DNA from: Thauera aromatica_A
GTDB taxonomy: Bacteria; Pseudomonadota; Gammaproteobacteria; Burkholderiales; Rhodocyclaceae
Direction: 5' to 3'
Assembly: GCF_023093595.1 (NCBI RefSeq)
Contig: NZ_JALLIK010000097.1
Location: forward strand, 3,992 to 67,991
Length of the DNA: 64,000 nt
Numbering within the stretch: the stretch's first letter is position 1; the number at the start of each line of letters is the position of its first letter. The notes beneath the pieces were generated by a model. That model worked only from the letters and a program-made list of their open reading frames with translations, was not told the origin of the DNA and made no database searches. The translations under genes and the position numbers were made by a program. Positions 55,716-63,224 of this stretch are shown here, piece after piece.

Positions 55716-56486
55716 ATGAATCCACCGATCGATATTTCCGAACAAGCCGGCGTGCGCTACCTGCACTTCGGCTCCGACTGGATCCAGGGGGCGATGCGCA
55801 TCCGCCGCCCCCATGCGCTCGAACTCGCCTACACTCGCGAGATGATGGCGGGCCTGCTGCTGCGCGATGGCCTTGCCGCCGACGGCGGGCGCTGGCCGAG
55901 GAAAGTGCTGATCATCGGCCTCGGCGCCGCCTCGCTGGCGCGCTTTGTCCATCACCACCTGCCGCAAGCGCGCATCCGGGTGGTCGAGATCGCCCCCGCG
56001 GTCGTCGCCGCGGCACGGCAGTTCTTCAAGCTGCCGGCCGAGGACGCGCGCTTCTCCATTCACCTCGGCTGCGGCGCGCAGTACGTGCTGGAGCGGGACG
56101 AGACCTGGGACTACATCCTCGTCGATGGCTACGACCGCAACGCCCGCGCCGGCGCCCTCGACACCCTGCCGTTCCACCAGGCGCTGCATGCACGACTGAG
56201 CGAGCGCGGCTTGATGGCGGCGAACCTGTTCGGCCGTGCGCGCGGCTACAAGGCCAGCCTGGAACGTATCGTCGACGCATCCGGGGGCCGGGCGGTGGCG
56301 TTTCCGTCCTGCGACAGCGGCAACGTCGTCGCCTTCGCCGCCGCCGGCGAGCCGATCGAACGCAGCATGGATGAGCTGCGCCTGCGCGCACGCCAGCTGA
56401 AGGAAGAAACCGGGCTCGACCTGGGGCCGACCGTGACCCGGCTCGAACAGTCGGGCACGCTGCCCGGCGCGCACTTGCGCCTTTGA
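55716..56486 (+). CDS. Spermidine-synthase-like SAM-fold protein
   Basis: This 256-residue protein has the polyamine-synthase Rossmann fold: WPRKVLIIGLGAASLARFVH, a strand ending RIRVVEIAPAVVAAARQFF (acidic ligand Glu) and WDYILVDGYD near residue 130. The glycine-rich GGGDGG motif of true spermidine synthases is replaced by GLGAAS, and the N-terminal beta-domain is very short. It may be a methyl- or aminopropyl-transferase relative with another substrate. It begins 19 bases after mutS and may be co-transcribed. Confidence 0.75.
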   Translation: MNPPIDISEQAGVRYLHFGSDWIQGAMRIRRPHALELAYTREMMAGLLLRDGLAADGGRWPRKVLIIGLGAASLARFVHHHLPQARIRVVEIAPAVVAAARQFFKLPAEDARFSIHLGCGAQYVLERDETWDYILVDGYDRNARAGALDTLPFHQALHARLSERGLMAANLFGRARGYKASLERIVDASGGRAVAFPSCDSGNVVAFAAAGEPIERSMDELRLRARQLKEETGLDLGPTVTRLEQSGTLPGAHLRL

Positions 56487-56605
56487 GACCGGCGGCCGTA
56501 CCCGGCGGCGCCCCCGGGAACGGCAAGGACACGAGCCCGAAGACGCCGCCACCCCGCAGGCATGGCCAGAACGGCCGCGGGCGAGGTATTGTCCACTCGT
56601 AACAA

Positions 56606-56624
56606 GGGGGCCAGGCCGGCCCCC
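56606..56624 (+). repeat. Perfect GC hairpin just before the NqrM-like gene
   Basis: GGGGGCC and GGCCCCC form a 7-bp perfect stem with a 5-base loop, ending 18 bases before the next ATG and next to its ribosome-binding region (GAGGTAG). It could be the end of the upstream transcript or a leader structure affecting translation. No T-run follows, so a classical terminator is unlikely. Confidence 0.4.
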
Positions 56625-56642
56625 TACCGAGGTAGAAGCAAG

Positions 56643-56846
56643 ATGAACACTTTTCTGATCACGCTCGCCGTCGTCGGCATCGTCATCGCCGCAATGGCAA
56701 TCGGCGTCATGTTCGGACGCAAGCCGATCGCCGGCAGCTGCGGCGGTCTGGGGACGCTCGGCCAGGATTGCGAGTTCGGCTGCAAGAAGCCCTGCACCAA
56801 GCGCCAGGCCCGCATCAGCGCCGCGAGTACCGAACAATCGAACTGA
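56643..56846 (+). CDS. NqrM-like Cys-rich membrane protein
   Basis: This 67-residue protein has one N-terminal membrane helix (FLITLAVVGIVIAAMAIGVM, residues 4-23), then FGRKPIAGSCGGL and a Cys cluster (Cys33, Cys43, Cys47, Cys51). NqrM (DUF539) proteins share this layout and are needed to mature the Na-translocating NADH:quinone reductase, probably by supplying iron. No nqr genes are nearby in the window, so its partner is inferred only. The ribosome-binding region follows a strong hairpin. Confidence 0.75.
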   Translation: MNTFLITLAVVGIVIAAMAIGVMFGRKPIAGSCGGLGTLGQDCEFGCKKPCTKRQARISAASTEQSN

Positions 56847-56873
56847 ATCACACGATAAAAACCGGAAAGAACC

Positions 56874-57281
56874 ATGCTCAGTTCCCTGCTCGTCAAAGAC
56901 TACATGATCGGCGACCACCTCGCCTTCACCGCCCGGACCGACCTGCTCAAGGCGGTGCATACCTTGCTCGAACACGGCTTGAGCGGTGCTCCGGTGGTCG
57001 ATGAAAACAACCGCCTGATCGGTTTCCTGTCCGAAAGGGACTGCCTCAAGGCGGCGCTCGATGCATCGTATTTCCGCCACGAAGCGGGCGAGGTGCAAGA
57101 ATTCATGAGCCGGGACGTGAGCTCGATTGCCGGCGATGCCAGCGTAATCGATGCCATCCAGATGTTCCTCGCCAACCCGCATCGCTGCCTGCCGGTCGTC
57201 GAGGGCTCGCGCCTGATCGGCCAGCTCTCGCGCGCCGACATCCTCAAGGGGCTGGAAAAACTGCGCCGCGACGGGCGCTGA
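56874..57281 (+). CDS. Tandem CBS-domain protein
   Basis: This 135-residue protein is made almost wholly of two CBS domains: about 8-65 (VKDYMIGDHLAFTARTDLLK and GAPVVDENNRLIGFLSERDC) and about 75-130 (FMSRDVSSIAGDASVIDAIQ and CLPVVEGSRLIGQLSRADIL). Paired CBS domains bind adenine nucleotides and usually sense energy state. No effector domain is attached, so its partner is unknown. It follows the NqrM-like gene by 27 bases and faces dnaQ with only 17 bases between stops. Confidence 0.88.
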   Translation: MLSSLLVKDYMIGDHLAFTARTDLLKAVHTLLEHGLSGAPVVDENNRLIGFLSERDCLKAALDASYFRHEAGEVQEFMSRDVSSIAGDASVIDAIQMFLANPHRCLPVVEGSRLIGQLSRADILKGLEKLRRDGR

Positions 57282-57298
57282 GCACGTCGCCGGCGCGA

Positions 57299-58027
57299 TC
57301 AGGCTGGCGAAGCCGTTTCCGACTCCGGCGGCAGCCACAGGCACAGGCCCTTGTTCGCCTTTGCGATTTCTTCCAGCACCGCCCGGTGGGCCTGCAGTTC
57401 GGCCGCGCTCGGGCGCAGCACCTGCAGTGGTGCACGCGCGCTCAGCGCTGCCGCCGCGCTCGCGACGTCGCTCGCCGCAGGTTCGTCATCGAGCCCGATC
57501 ATCAGGCTGTCCTGCCCTCGCGTCATCGCCAGATAGACTTCGGCGAGCAGTTCGGCATCGAGCAAAGCGCCATGCAGTTCGCGGCGGGCGTTGTCGATCG
57601 AGTAGCGCTCGCACAACGCGTCAAGCGAGGCCTTCTTGCCCGGATTCTGCTCTTTCGCCAATCTGAGGGTATCGATGACGCCGGAGCACAGGCTGCTCAG
57701 CCGGCCACGGCCGAGGAGTTCGAGTTCGCAATCGAGAAAACCGACGTCGAAGCTGGCATTGTGGATGACCAGTTCGGCATCGCGCACGAAGTCCTCGAAC
57801 GCATCGACGATGTCGGCGAACTTCGGCTTGTCGGCGAGGAATTCTTCGGTGATGCCGTGCACGGCGACCGCTTCGGCGGCAATCGGGCGCCCCGGATTGA
57901 TGTAGACGTGGAAATGCCGGCCGGTGAGGCCGCGGCTGAACAGCTCGACGCAGCCGATTTCGATGACACGGTCGCCGTTGCGCCAGTCCAGGCCGGTCGT
58001 TTCGGTGTCGAGCACGATTTGTCGCAT
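57299..58027 (-). CDS. dnaQ: DNA polymerase III epsilon subunit (3'-5' exonuclease)
   Basis: DnaQ is the proofreading exonuclease of the replicative polymerase. The start MRQIVLDTETTGLDWRNGDR at 58027 gives 242 residues. Exonuclease motifs are LDTETTGLD (Exo I), VIHNASFDVGFLDCEL (Exo II) and HGALLDAELLAEVYLAM (Exo III). The C-terminal tail (about 185-242) would contact the polymerase subunit. It lies 20 bases after rnhA, the usual pairing. Confidence 0.93.
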   Translation of the reverse strand: MRQIVLDTETTGLDWRNGDRVIEIGCVELFSRGLTGRHFHVYINPGRPIAAEAVAVHGITEEFLADKPKFADIVDAFEDFVRDAELVIHNASFDVGFLDCELELLGRGRLSSLCSGVIDTLRLAKEQNPGKKASLDALCERYSIDNARRELHGALLDAELLAEVYLAMTRGQDSLMIGLDDEPAASDVASAAAALSARAPLQVLRPSAAELQAHRAVLEEIAKANKGLCLWLPPESETASPA

Positions 58028-58047
58028 GGGAACCGCTCCTTTTTTCT

Positions 58048-58509
58048 TCAGCCTTCGACCGCCGCTCCGGCTCGCCGCACCGCTTCCACACCACGACGCG
58101 CGAGGGCGTCGGCACGCTCGTTTTCCGGGTGCCCGGCGTGCCCGCGTACCCACAGCCACTTGACGTGGTGACGGGATGCCGCAGCATCGAGGGCACGCCA
58201 CAGATCCTCGTTCTTCACCGGCGCCTTCGACGCCGTTTTCCAGCCACGCGCCTTCCAGCCGTGGATCCATTCCGAAATCCCTTTCTGGACGTACTGGCTG
58301 TCGGTATGCACGCGCGCCGACACCGGGCGCTTGAGCGCATCGAGGGCGCGGATGACCGCCAGCAGTTCCATCCGGTTGTTGGTGGTGTCCGGCTCGCCGC
58401 CCCACAGTTCCTTCTCGTGCGCGCCGGCGCGCAGAATCGCACCCCAGCCGCCGGGGCCGGGGTTGCCGCTGCAGGCGCCATCGGTATAGATATCCACTTC
58501 TTCCGTCAT
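58048..58509 (-). CDS. rnhA: Ribonuclease HI
   Basis: RNase HI degrades RNA in RNA-DNA hybrids. The 153-residue protein has the catalytic carboxylates in IYTDGACSGNPGPGGWGAIL (Asp10), NNRMELLAVI (Glu48), RVHTDSQYVQKGI (Asp70) and ENERADALARRG (Asp134). It begins directly after the methyltransferase stop, and dnaQ follows. Confidence 0.96.
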   Translation of the reverse strand: MTEEVDIYTDGACSGNPGPGGWGAILRAGAHEKELWGGEPDTTNNRMELLAVIRALDALKRPVSARVHTDSQYVQKGISEWIHGWKARGWKTASKAPVKNEDLWRALDAAASRHHVKWLWVRGHAGHPENERADALARRGVEAVRRAGAAVEG

Positions 58510-59238
58510 CTAATGCGTTTTCCTCGTGTCGCCGTTGCGTTGGGCAAGCGGCGAAAGTCTTTTCGAGTGAACCTTGCGCCCGCGCCATCGGGGCGTGATC
58601 AGGCGCATCCCATGGACCCGCTTGACGCCGTGCAACAGGTACGCCGCCCCCAGCACCGGCCACCAGCGCGCTCCGGCCCGATCCATGAAGCGCCAGCGCT
58701 CCAGCCACTGCACGCGGTGGACCGGCGGGACGAAACAGCCGCAGCCGCTGCCGCGGATCTCGAAGCCGAGCAGGTTCAGCCAATCCCGGATGCGCATCGC
58801 ACTGCGGTACTGGCCATTCCATGGCACGGCGGTGGCGCGGCATCCGAGCACACGGCGCAGCCCCCACAGGCTGATCGGGTTGAAGCCGGTGATCACCACG
58901 CTCCCTTCGGCCACCAGCACACGCTCGACTTCACGCAGCACCTCATGCGGATGGCGCGAGAACTCGAGCACATGCGGAAGCAATACCAGATCGAGGCTGG
59001 CGCTGGCGAACGGCAGTTCGAACTCGTTCGCCTGCACCTGCGCCCCCGCAGCCGGCGCACAGCCGAAGCGGTGCGGCATCCGGTTCGCGCGCAGGAGGTC
59101 GATTTCGGGCAGGCCGATCTGCGCGGCGTTATAGCCGAAAATATCGGCCACGGTGCGATCCACCCCGTCTTGCTCCCAGGCGAGCAGGTAGCGTCCCTGC
59201 GGCGTCTGCAGCCAGCCCTGAAGATCGAGGATTGACAT
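58510..59238 (-). CDS. Class I SAM-dependent methyltransferase next to rnhA
   Basis: This 242-residue protein is the methyltransferase-domain (type 11) protein that is usually found between gloB and rnhA in proteobacteria. It has FELPFASASLDLVLLPHVLEFSRHP (in part), ending in the family post-motif REVERVLVAEGSVVITGFNP. The motif I glycine loop is degenerate, so the SAM site is atypical. The ATG at 59238 (MSILDLQGWLQTPQG) is chosen over a GTG at 59244. Upstream there is no gloB; the conserved order breaks at about 59240. The C-terminal tail is basic. Substrate unknown. Confidence 0.8.
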   Translation of the reverse strand: MSILDLQGWLQTPQGRYLLAWEQDGVDRTVADIFGYNAAQIGLPEIDLLRANRMPHRFGCAPAAGAQVQANEFELPFASASLDLVLLPHVLEFSRHPHEVLREVERVLVAEGSVVITGFNPISLWGLRRVLGCRATAVPWNGQYRSAMRIRDWLNLLGFEIRGSGCGCFVPPVHRVQWLERWRFMDRAGARWWPVLGAAYLLHGVKRVHGMRLITPRWRGRKVHSKRLSPLAQRNGDTRKTH

Positions 59239-59326
59239 CGGCACTCAGGTCCTCACAATTCAGGGATGGACATTATACGTCGCCAATTCGCCTAGAACCC
59301 GCGCCGTTACAGGCATTTAGCGTCCC

Positions 59327-59406
59327 TGCTGTCTAAAACTCGAAAACCCAACGGCGACCCTCAACCCCGCGTGAATACTGGGGCGATTTTTGAATTTTAG
59401 ACAGCA
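59327..59406. repeat. Imperfect 20-bp inverted repeat at the edge of the prophage-like region
   Basis: Left arm 59327..59346 (TGCTGTCTAAAACTCGAAAA) and right arm 59387..59406 are inverted copies that agree at 18 of 20 positions, separated by 40 bases. The arms are AT-rich in GC-rich surroundings. They lie in the 195-base gap between the methyltransferase gene and the DUF4124 gene, where host synteny stops. They may be recombinase arm or attachment sites, a regulatory site, or a terminator pair. A run of nine or more C follows near 59420. Confidence 0.65.
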
Positions 59407-59433
59407 AAATCGTGCTTTACCGCCCCCCCCCGC

Positions 59434-59949
59434 TCACCGCCCCACCATCCCCGCCCGCTGTTCTTCCAGCCGCTTGATCTCGTCCCGTATCCCGCGCATC
59501 CGCAGGTCGTAGCGGGCGACGGTGGCGTTCATTTCTTCGCTGATGCTCTGCTCCCACATCGCGCCGGCGAGGTTGGTGTTGGCGCGGTCTTTTTTGTTGC
59601 GCAGGGCCGCGAGTTCGCGGTTCATCCGGTCCTGCTCTTGCTCGAGGTCGGCGCGTTCGACGCGCAGGCGGTGGTCGAGCTCGCGCAGTTGGCGGGAGCG
59701 GACCATTTCGTCGACGGAGGCGTTGATTTTGTCGAGGGTGGTGGGTGCGCCGGGGGCGGGCGGGGTGCCGGGACCGGCGGCGGGGCGGATGTCGAGAGGC
59801 TGGGCGTCGGTGGCGCAGGGGCGGTCGGCGAAGACGGCCTGGCCGTCGATGCGGCACTTGTAGACCTGGGCGTGGGCGGCGGTGGCGATGAGCAGCGCGG
59901 CGGGGATCGCGGCGGCGCAGAGGATGGGCAGGCGGGGTGCCGGGGGCAT
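59434..59949 (-). CDS. DUF4124-domain secreted protein
   Basis: This 171-residue protein has a signal peptide (MPPAPRLPILCAAAIPAALL with an AHA cleavage end near residue 28), a DUF4124 domain (QVYKCRIDGQAVFADRPCAT) and a long charged coiled coil (about 75-165: LDKINASVDEMVRSRQLREL and ERADLEQEQDRMNRELAAL). DUF4124 proteins are periplasmic and common in betaproteobacteria with no fixed function. It may be a host gene or part of the prophage. The ATG at 59949 is preferred to one at 59982 since the basic signal region starts there. Confidence 0.75.
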   Translation of the reverse strand: MPPAPRLPILCAAAIPAALLIATAAHAQVYKCRIDGQAVFADRPCATDAQPLDIRPAAGPGTPPAPGAPTTLDKINASVDEMVRSRQLRELDHRLRVERADLEQEQDRMNRELAALRNKKDRANTNLAGAMWEQSISEEMNATVARYDLRMRGIRDEIKRLEEQRAGMVGR

Positions 59950-60013
59950 GGCGGCATTCTCCGGGGATAGGCTGGGGGGCATTCTACCGCGGCGGGTGTG
60001 GCGGGACGGCGGG

Positions 60014-60229
60014 TCAGATTTCGATGAGTGTGATCGGCAGCGCAGGGGCAGGGCCTTCGAGGGCGCCGTCGCGCACGAACACGGCCTGGCCGAGCTCGGC
60101 CTCGCCGCGGGCGGCGATGAGGCTGCCGTCGGGGAGCTGGACGCGCAGCGGCGCGGTGGCGACGACGGTGCCGACGAGCAGCGGGGCGTCGGGGATGAGG
60201 GCGCGGAACTTGGCGTAGAGGTTGCTCAT
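60014..60229 (-). CDS. Small phage structural protein, hypothetical
   Basis: This 71-residue protein (MSNLYAKFRALIPDAPLLVG at its start) has a strand-rich middle, VATAPLRVQLPDGSLIAARG and EAELGQAVFVRDGALEG, suggesting a small OB- or beta-barrel fold like baseplate or spike accessory proteins. It begins 32 bases after the large tail-hub-like gene and is the last gene of the module. The fold is a guess from the pattern; I do not recognise the family. Confidence 0.55.
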   Translation of the reverse strand: MSNLYAKFRALIPDAPLLVGTVVATAPLRVQLPDGSLIAARGEAELGQAVFVRDGALEGPAPALPITLIEI

Positions 60230-60261
60230 GGTCGGCGGGCTGGCGATGGGAGAAGGTGGGG

Positions 60262-62502
60262 CTAGAGGTGGGTTTCGAGCTCGATGGTCTGGCGTGCGGT
60301 GGGGAGCTGGGCGCGCACGGCGGTGCTGCGCACGAGGCCGGTGCGGGGGGTGCCGGCGTCGGTGTAGCGGATGAGCTGGCCGGGGGTGAGGATGCCGGTT
60401 TCGGGGAGGATCGGCAGGTCGAGGGTGATGCGCGCCTGGCGGCCGGTGTCGGCGAGGATGGCACGGCCGCGGGCGCGGGCGGCGTCGGCGTGGGTGACGA
60501 GGGGGTCGGTGACCATGGGGGCGACGACGTCGCCCGCGGTGCCGGCGCGGGTGACCTGGCCGAGGATGCCACCGGCCTCGGTGCCGGAAACGAACGCGCG
60601 GTTGTAGTCGGGGCGCTGCAGCCATTCGATGGCCTCACGCACCACCGGGGCGCTGGGCAGGTCGACGTCGGGGGTGGCGGCGTCCCATTCCCACGGCAGC
60701 AGCGGGTAGCGCGGGAGGATGCGCAAGGTGTCGGTGAGCGGGTCGGCCTGGACGTAGGCGCCGGCGGCTTCGGCCAGGCGCTGGGCGTGGGCGATGTAGG
60801 GGCCTGTATGGTTGTAGAGCCCGGCAGGGACGAGCCAGTCGGCGGCCTGCCAGTCGAGCGTCCAGCCCAGCGACACGCCGTTGTCGGTAAGGGCGTCGGC
60901 GAGCAGCTGCTGCGCGCTGCGGTCGCTGCCGTGGCTGCGGGTGACGACGGGGCTGTGGGGGTCGGCGAGCATGGCCGCCCTGCCCCGCCCGCTGATGCGC
61001 AGGCGCGACTGGGCGAAGCGGCGGTCGCGGGCGATGCGTTCGGCGAGCAGGCGGAAGGCCTCGCCGTTGACGGTGGCGATGAGTTCGACCGGCTCGCCGG
61101 CGGCGATGGGTTCGACCAGGGCGAGCTCGGCACCGGGGATGGAGGCGTCCCAGCCCCAGGTCCAGGAATCGATGTCGATCTGCAGGGCGAGCGAGAGCGC
61201 GGTAAGCGGGGCGCTGTCGCTGGCGCGCACAAGGGTGACGGTGTTGAGCACGAGATAGGTCCTCCGCACCGGAACGACGATCGTCCCGGTGCCGGGTTGC
61301 GGGGGCGGCGGGCAGCCGAAGACGAGCGCCGTGGCGCCGTCGGCAAGGCGGCAAAAGCGCAGCGCCACCGGGCTGCTGGGCGCGGCGGGGTCGATCGGCG
61401 GCACCGGCCACGGATAGGCGATCTGCCACCAGCCGAGCGGCAGCGGAATCATCTGCTGCTGGCGCAGCGCCGCACCGCGGGCAAGCGGCAGGCCCTGGCG
61501 GTGCCCAGCCGGAGCGTGCGCGGCGGCGCGGGTGCCCTGCTGCTGATCGGTGCGCAGGCGGTGACGGGTGCGGATGCGCTCCTGATGGTCGCTGCGGGTG
61601 CGGGCGGCGAGCGCAATGCCGTGTTGTGCCGGGGCGGCGAGGACGCGCTGCTGGCGCAGGGTGTCGGCATGGCCCAGGCGGCGGCCGTTGCCCAGTGCGG
61701 CGCCGTGCTGCGCGCGCTGCAGGCTGGCGCGACTGGCGGCGATCATCTGTTGCTGCACGATGGCGGCGCCCGCGGGCAGCGGCGCGGCCTGCAGGGTGCG
61801 GGCGGCGGCCGGGGTGCGGGCGGCGATCATCTGTTGCTGGGGCGCGGCGAGCACGGCGGGGGCGTCACGGGGGGCGAGGTGGCGGGCGGCGATGCCGGGG
61901 CCGATGGCATCGGGCAAGGCAATGTCGTAGTCGATGGCGATCGACCCCAGCGCCAGGGGCGGCAGCACCACGGCCTGCAGGATGGCGGCGGCCCGCGCCG
62001 GGGTGAGCAGATCGGCGATGGCGGCCAACGCGAGCGCGGGCGCGGGCGGCGCAGGCAGTGCCGCGGCGAGCGCGGCCGGCATCCGCGGAAGCGTTTCCGT
62101 GGCGGCGAAGGTGAGTGCCGGCAAGGCCGCCGCAGGCAGGGTTGCCGCCAGTTGCGCCGGGGTGAAGGCATTCCCCGCGGCAGCGAGCTCGAGCGCGGGT
62201 GCGACCGGCGCGGGGAGCGCGGCGGCAAGGGTGCCATCGACATAGTCCGCCGCGGGGTAGCTGTCGCCCTGCGCGGCGAGGGCAAGCGCGGCCGATGGCG
62301 CGGGGAGCGCGGGAGCAAGCGTGCCTTCGATGTCTTCCAGCAGCCGGGGCTGCGCACCGAAGACCAGCGCCACCGGGCCGGGGGTGGGCGATACCGGCGT
62401 GACAAAGCGCAGCTGCACCCCGGGCCAGTCCCCGAAGACCAGCGACACTTCGCCCGGCGTGGGCGTGACTTGCCGCCAGAATCGGAGCTTCTGGTCGGCC
62501 AC
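60262..62502 (-). CDS. Large repeat-rich phage tail-hub-like protein
   Basis: The GTG start at 62502 gives 746 residues. Residues 1-60 hold two copies of a unit with TPTPGEVSLVFG and SPTPGPVALVFG. Residues about 61-190 hold four or five degenerate Ala/Pro repeats of 26-30 residues (for example TLAAALPAPVAPALELAAAG). Residues about 220-345 hold Gln-rich repeats with QQQMIAAR and similar. The C-terminal 380 residues are strand-rich and resemble phage tail-hub/baseplate proteins (WTWGWDASIPGAELALVEPI and TLDWQAADWLVPAGLYNHTG). The first half looks like an unusual linker. It is 4 bases after the preceding gene. Confidence 0.6.
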   Translation of the reverse strand: MADQKLRFWRQVTPTPGEVSLVFGDWPGVQLRFVTPVSPTPGPVALVFGAQPRLLEDIEGTLAPALPAPSAALALAAQGDSYPAADYVDGTLAAALPAPVAPALELAAAGNAFTPAQLAATLPAAALPALTFAATETLPRMPAALAAALPAPPAPALALAAIADLLTPARAAAILQAVVLPPLALGSIAIDYDIALPDAIGPGIAARHLAPRDAPAVLAAPQQQMIAARTPAAARTLQAAPLPAGAAIVQQQMIAASRASLQRAQHGAALGNGRRLGHADTLRQQRVLAAPAQHGIALAARTRSDHQERIRTRHRLRTDQQQGTRAAAHAPAGHRQGLPLARGAALRQQQMIPLPLGWWQIAYPWPVPPIDPAAPSSPVALRFCRLADGATALVFGCPPPPQPGTGTIVVPVRRTYLVLNTVTLVRASDSAPLTALSLALQIDIDSWTWGWDASIPGAELALVEPIAAGEPVELIATVNGEAFRLLAERIARDRRFAQSRLRISGRGRAAMLADPHSPVVTRSHGSDRSAQQLLADALTDNGVSLGWTLDWQAADWLVPAGLYNHTGPYIAHAQRLAEAAGAYVQADPLTDTLRILPRYPLLPWEWDAATPDVDLPSAPVVREAIEWLQRPDYNRAFVSGTEAGGILGQVTRAGTAGDVVAPMVTDPLVTHADAARARGRAILADTGRQARITLDLPILPETGILTPGQLIRYTDAGTPRTGLVRSTAVRAQLPTARQTIELETHL

Positions 62503-62506
62503 GGGC

Positions 62507-62902
62507 TCAGCCCTGGAAGACGGCCGAGGTCAGGCGGCAGAAGGCGCCCTGCTGCAATACGGTGGAGGCGAGCTTGATCTCGCCGCTGCCGGCTTCGTCC
62601 GAGACCGTCACCCCGTCCGCCCACACCGCGGCGGTGTTGTCGTAGATCACCGCGTGGTCGGCATCGCCGGCGGTGGCGATCTGCGCCTCGATGGGGACGG
62701 TGAGGATGATCTGGTGCGCCTGCGCATCGAGCGTGCCCACGCCGTCGGCGATGGAAATGGAGACGAGCACGGTGTCGAGGGCATCGAGGATGTCGATGCG
62801 GGCCTGCCCGGCGCCGGCATCGAGCAGGTCGAACGAGGCCTGCAGGGCCGGCAGGCGGGCGGCAGCGGCGCGGGCGGTGTCGTGGGCTGCGGAGAGGTTC
62901 AT
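62507..62902 (-). CDS. Phage virion-associated hypothetical protein
   Basis: This 131-residue protein starts with a helical Ala-rich part (MNLSAAHDTARAAAARLPAL) and then becomes strand-rich (ARIDILDALDTVLVSISIAD and IILTVPIEAQIATAGDADHA). Its C terminus resembles short phage tail proteins that describe a value stored on the virion surface. It lies between two phage-like genes with 1- and 4-base gaps. I do not recognise a named family. Confidence 0.55.
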   Translation of the reverse strand: MNLSAAHDTARAAAARLPALQASFDLLDAGAGQARIDILDALDTVLVSISIADGVGTLDAQAHQIILTVPIEAQIATAGDADHAVIYDNTAAVWADGVTVSDEAGSGEIKLASTVLQQGAFCRLTSAVFQG

Positions 62903-62903
62903 G

Positions 62904-63224
62904 TCAATCCACCGTGGGGACGAGGTTCATCTTGATCACCGGGTCGTGCACGCCGGTGTGGTCGTAGGCGATGACGTGGTATTTGAGCGCGGGGTCGAGG
63001 TTGCGGACTTCCCAGTTGCCGGATTCGTCGGCCCAGGTCCAGGTCACGGATGCCGTGGAGGGGAAGGCGTGGCCGTGCGCGTTGCTTGCAGCCCCGACGA
63101 CCTGCACGCGGCGACGGACAGGGGCATCGGGCGCCCCTGCGGTTTTGGTCGAGCCATGGAGACGACCGATCAGCGTGGACGCAACGGACGGGATAATTAC
63201 AGGAAGCCAAACCAGGACGCTCAT
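62904..63224 (-). CDS. Phage protein with regulatory-like beta-sandwich domain
   Basis: The ATG at 63224 overlaps the stop of the preceding gene (ATGA) and gives 106 residues. After a hydrophobic N terminus comes RRRVQVVGAASN, then VTWTWADESGNWEVRNLDPA and YHVIAYDHTGVHDPVIKMNL, a pattern shared by Cna-B/carboxypeptidase-regulatory-like domains in phage virion proteins. An upstream GTG at 63230 is also possible. It is probably a small tail or decoration protein. Confidence 0.6.
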   Translation of the reverse strand: MSVLVWLPVIIPSVASTLIGRLHGSTKTAGAPDAPVRRRVQVVGAASNAHGHAFPSTASVTWTWADESGNWEVRNLDPALKYHVIAYDHTGVHDPVIKMNLVPTVD

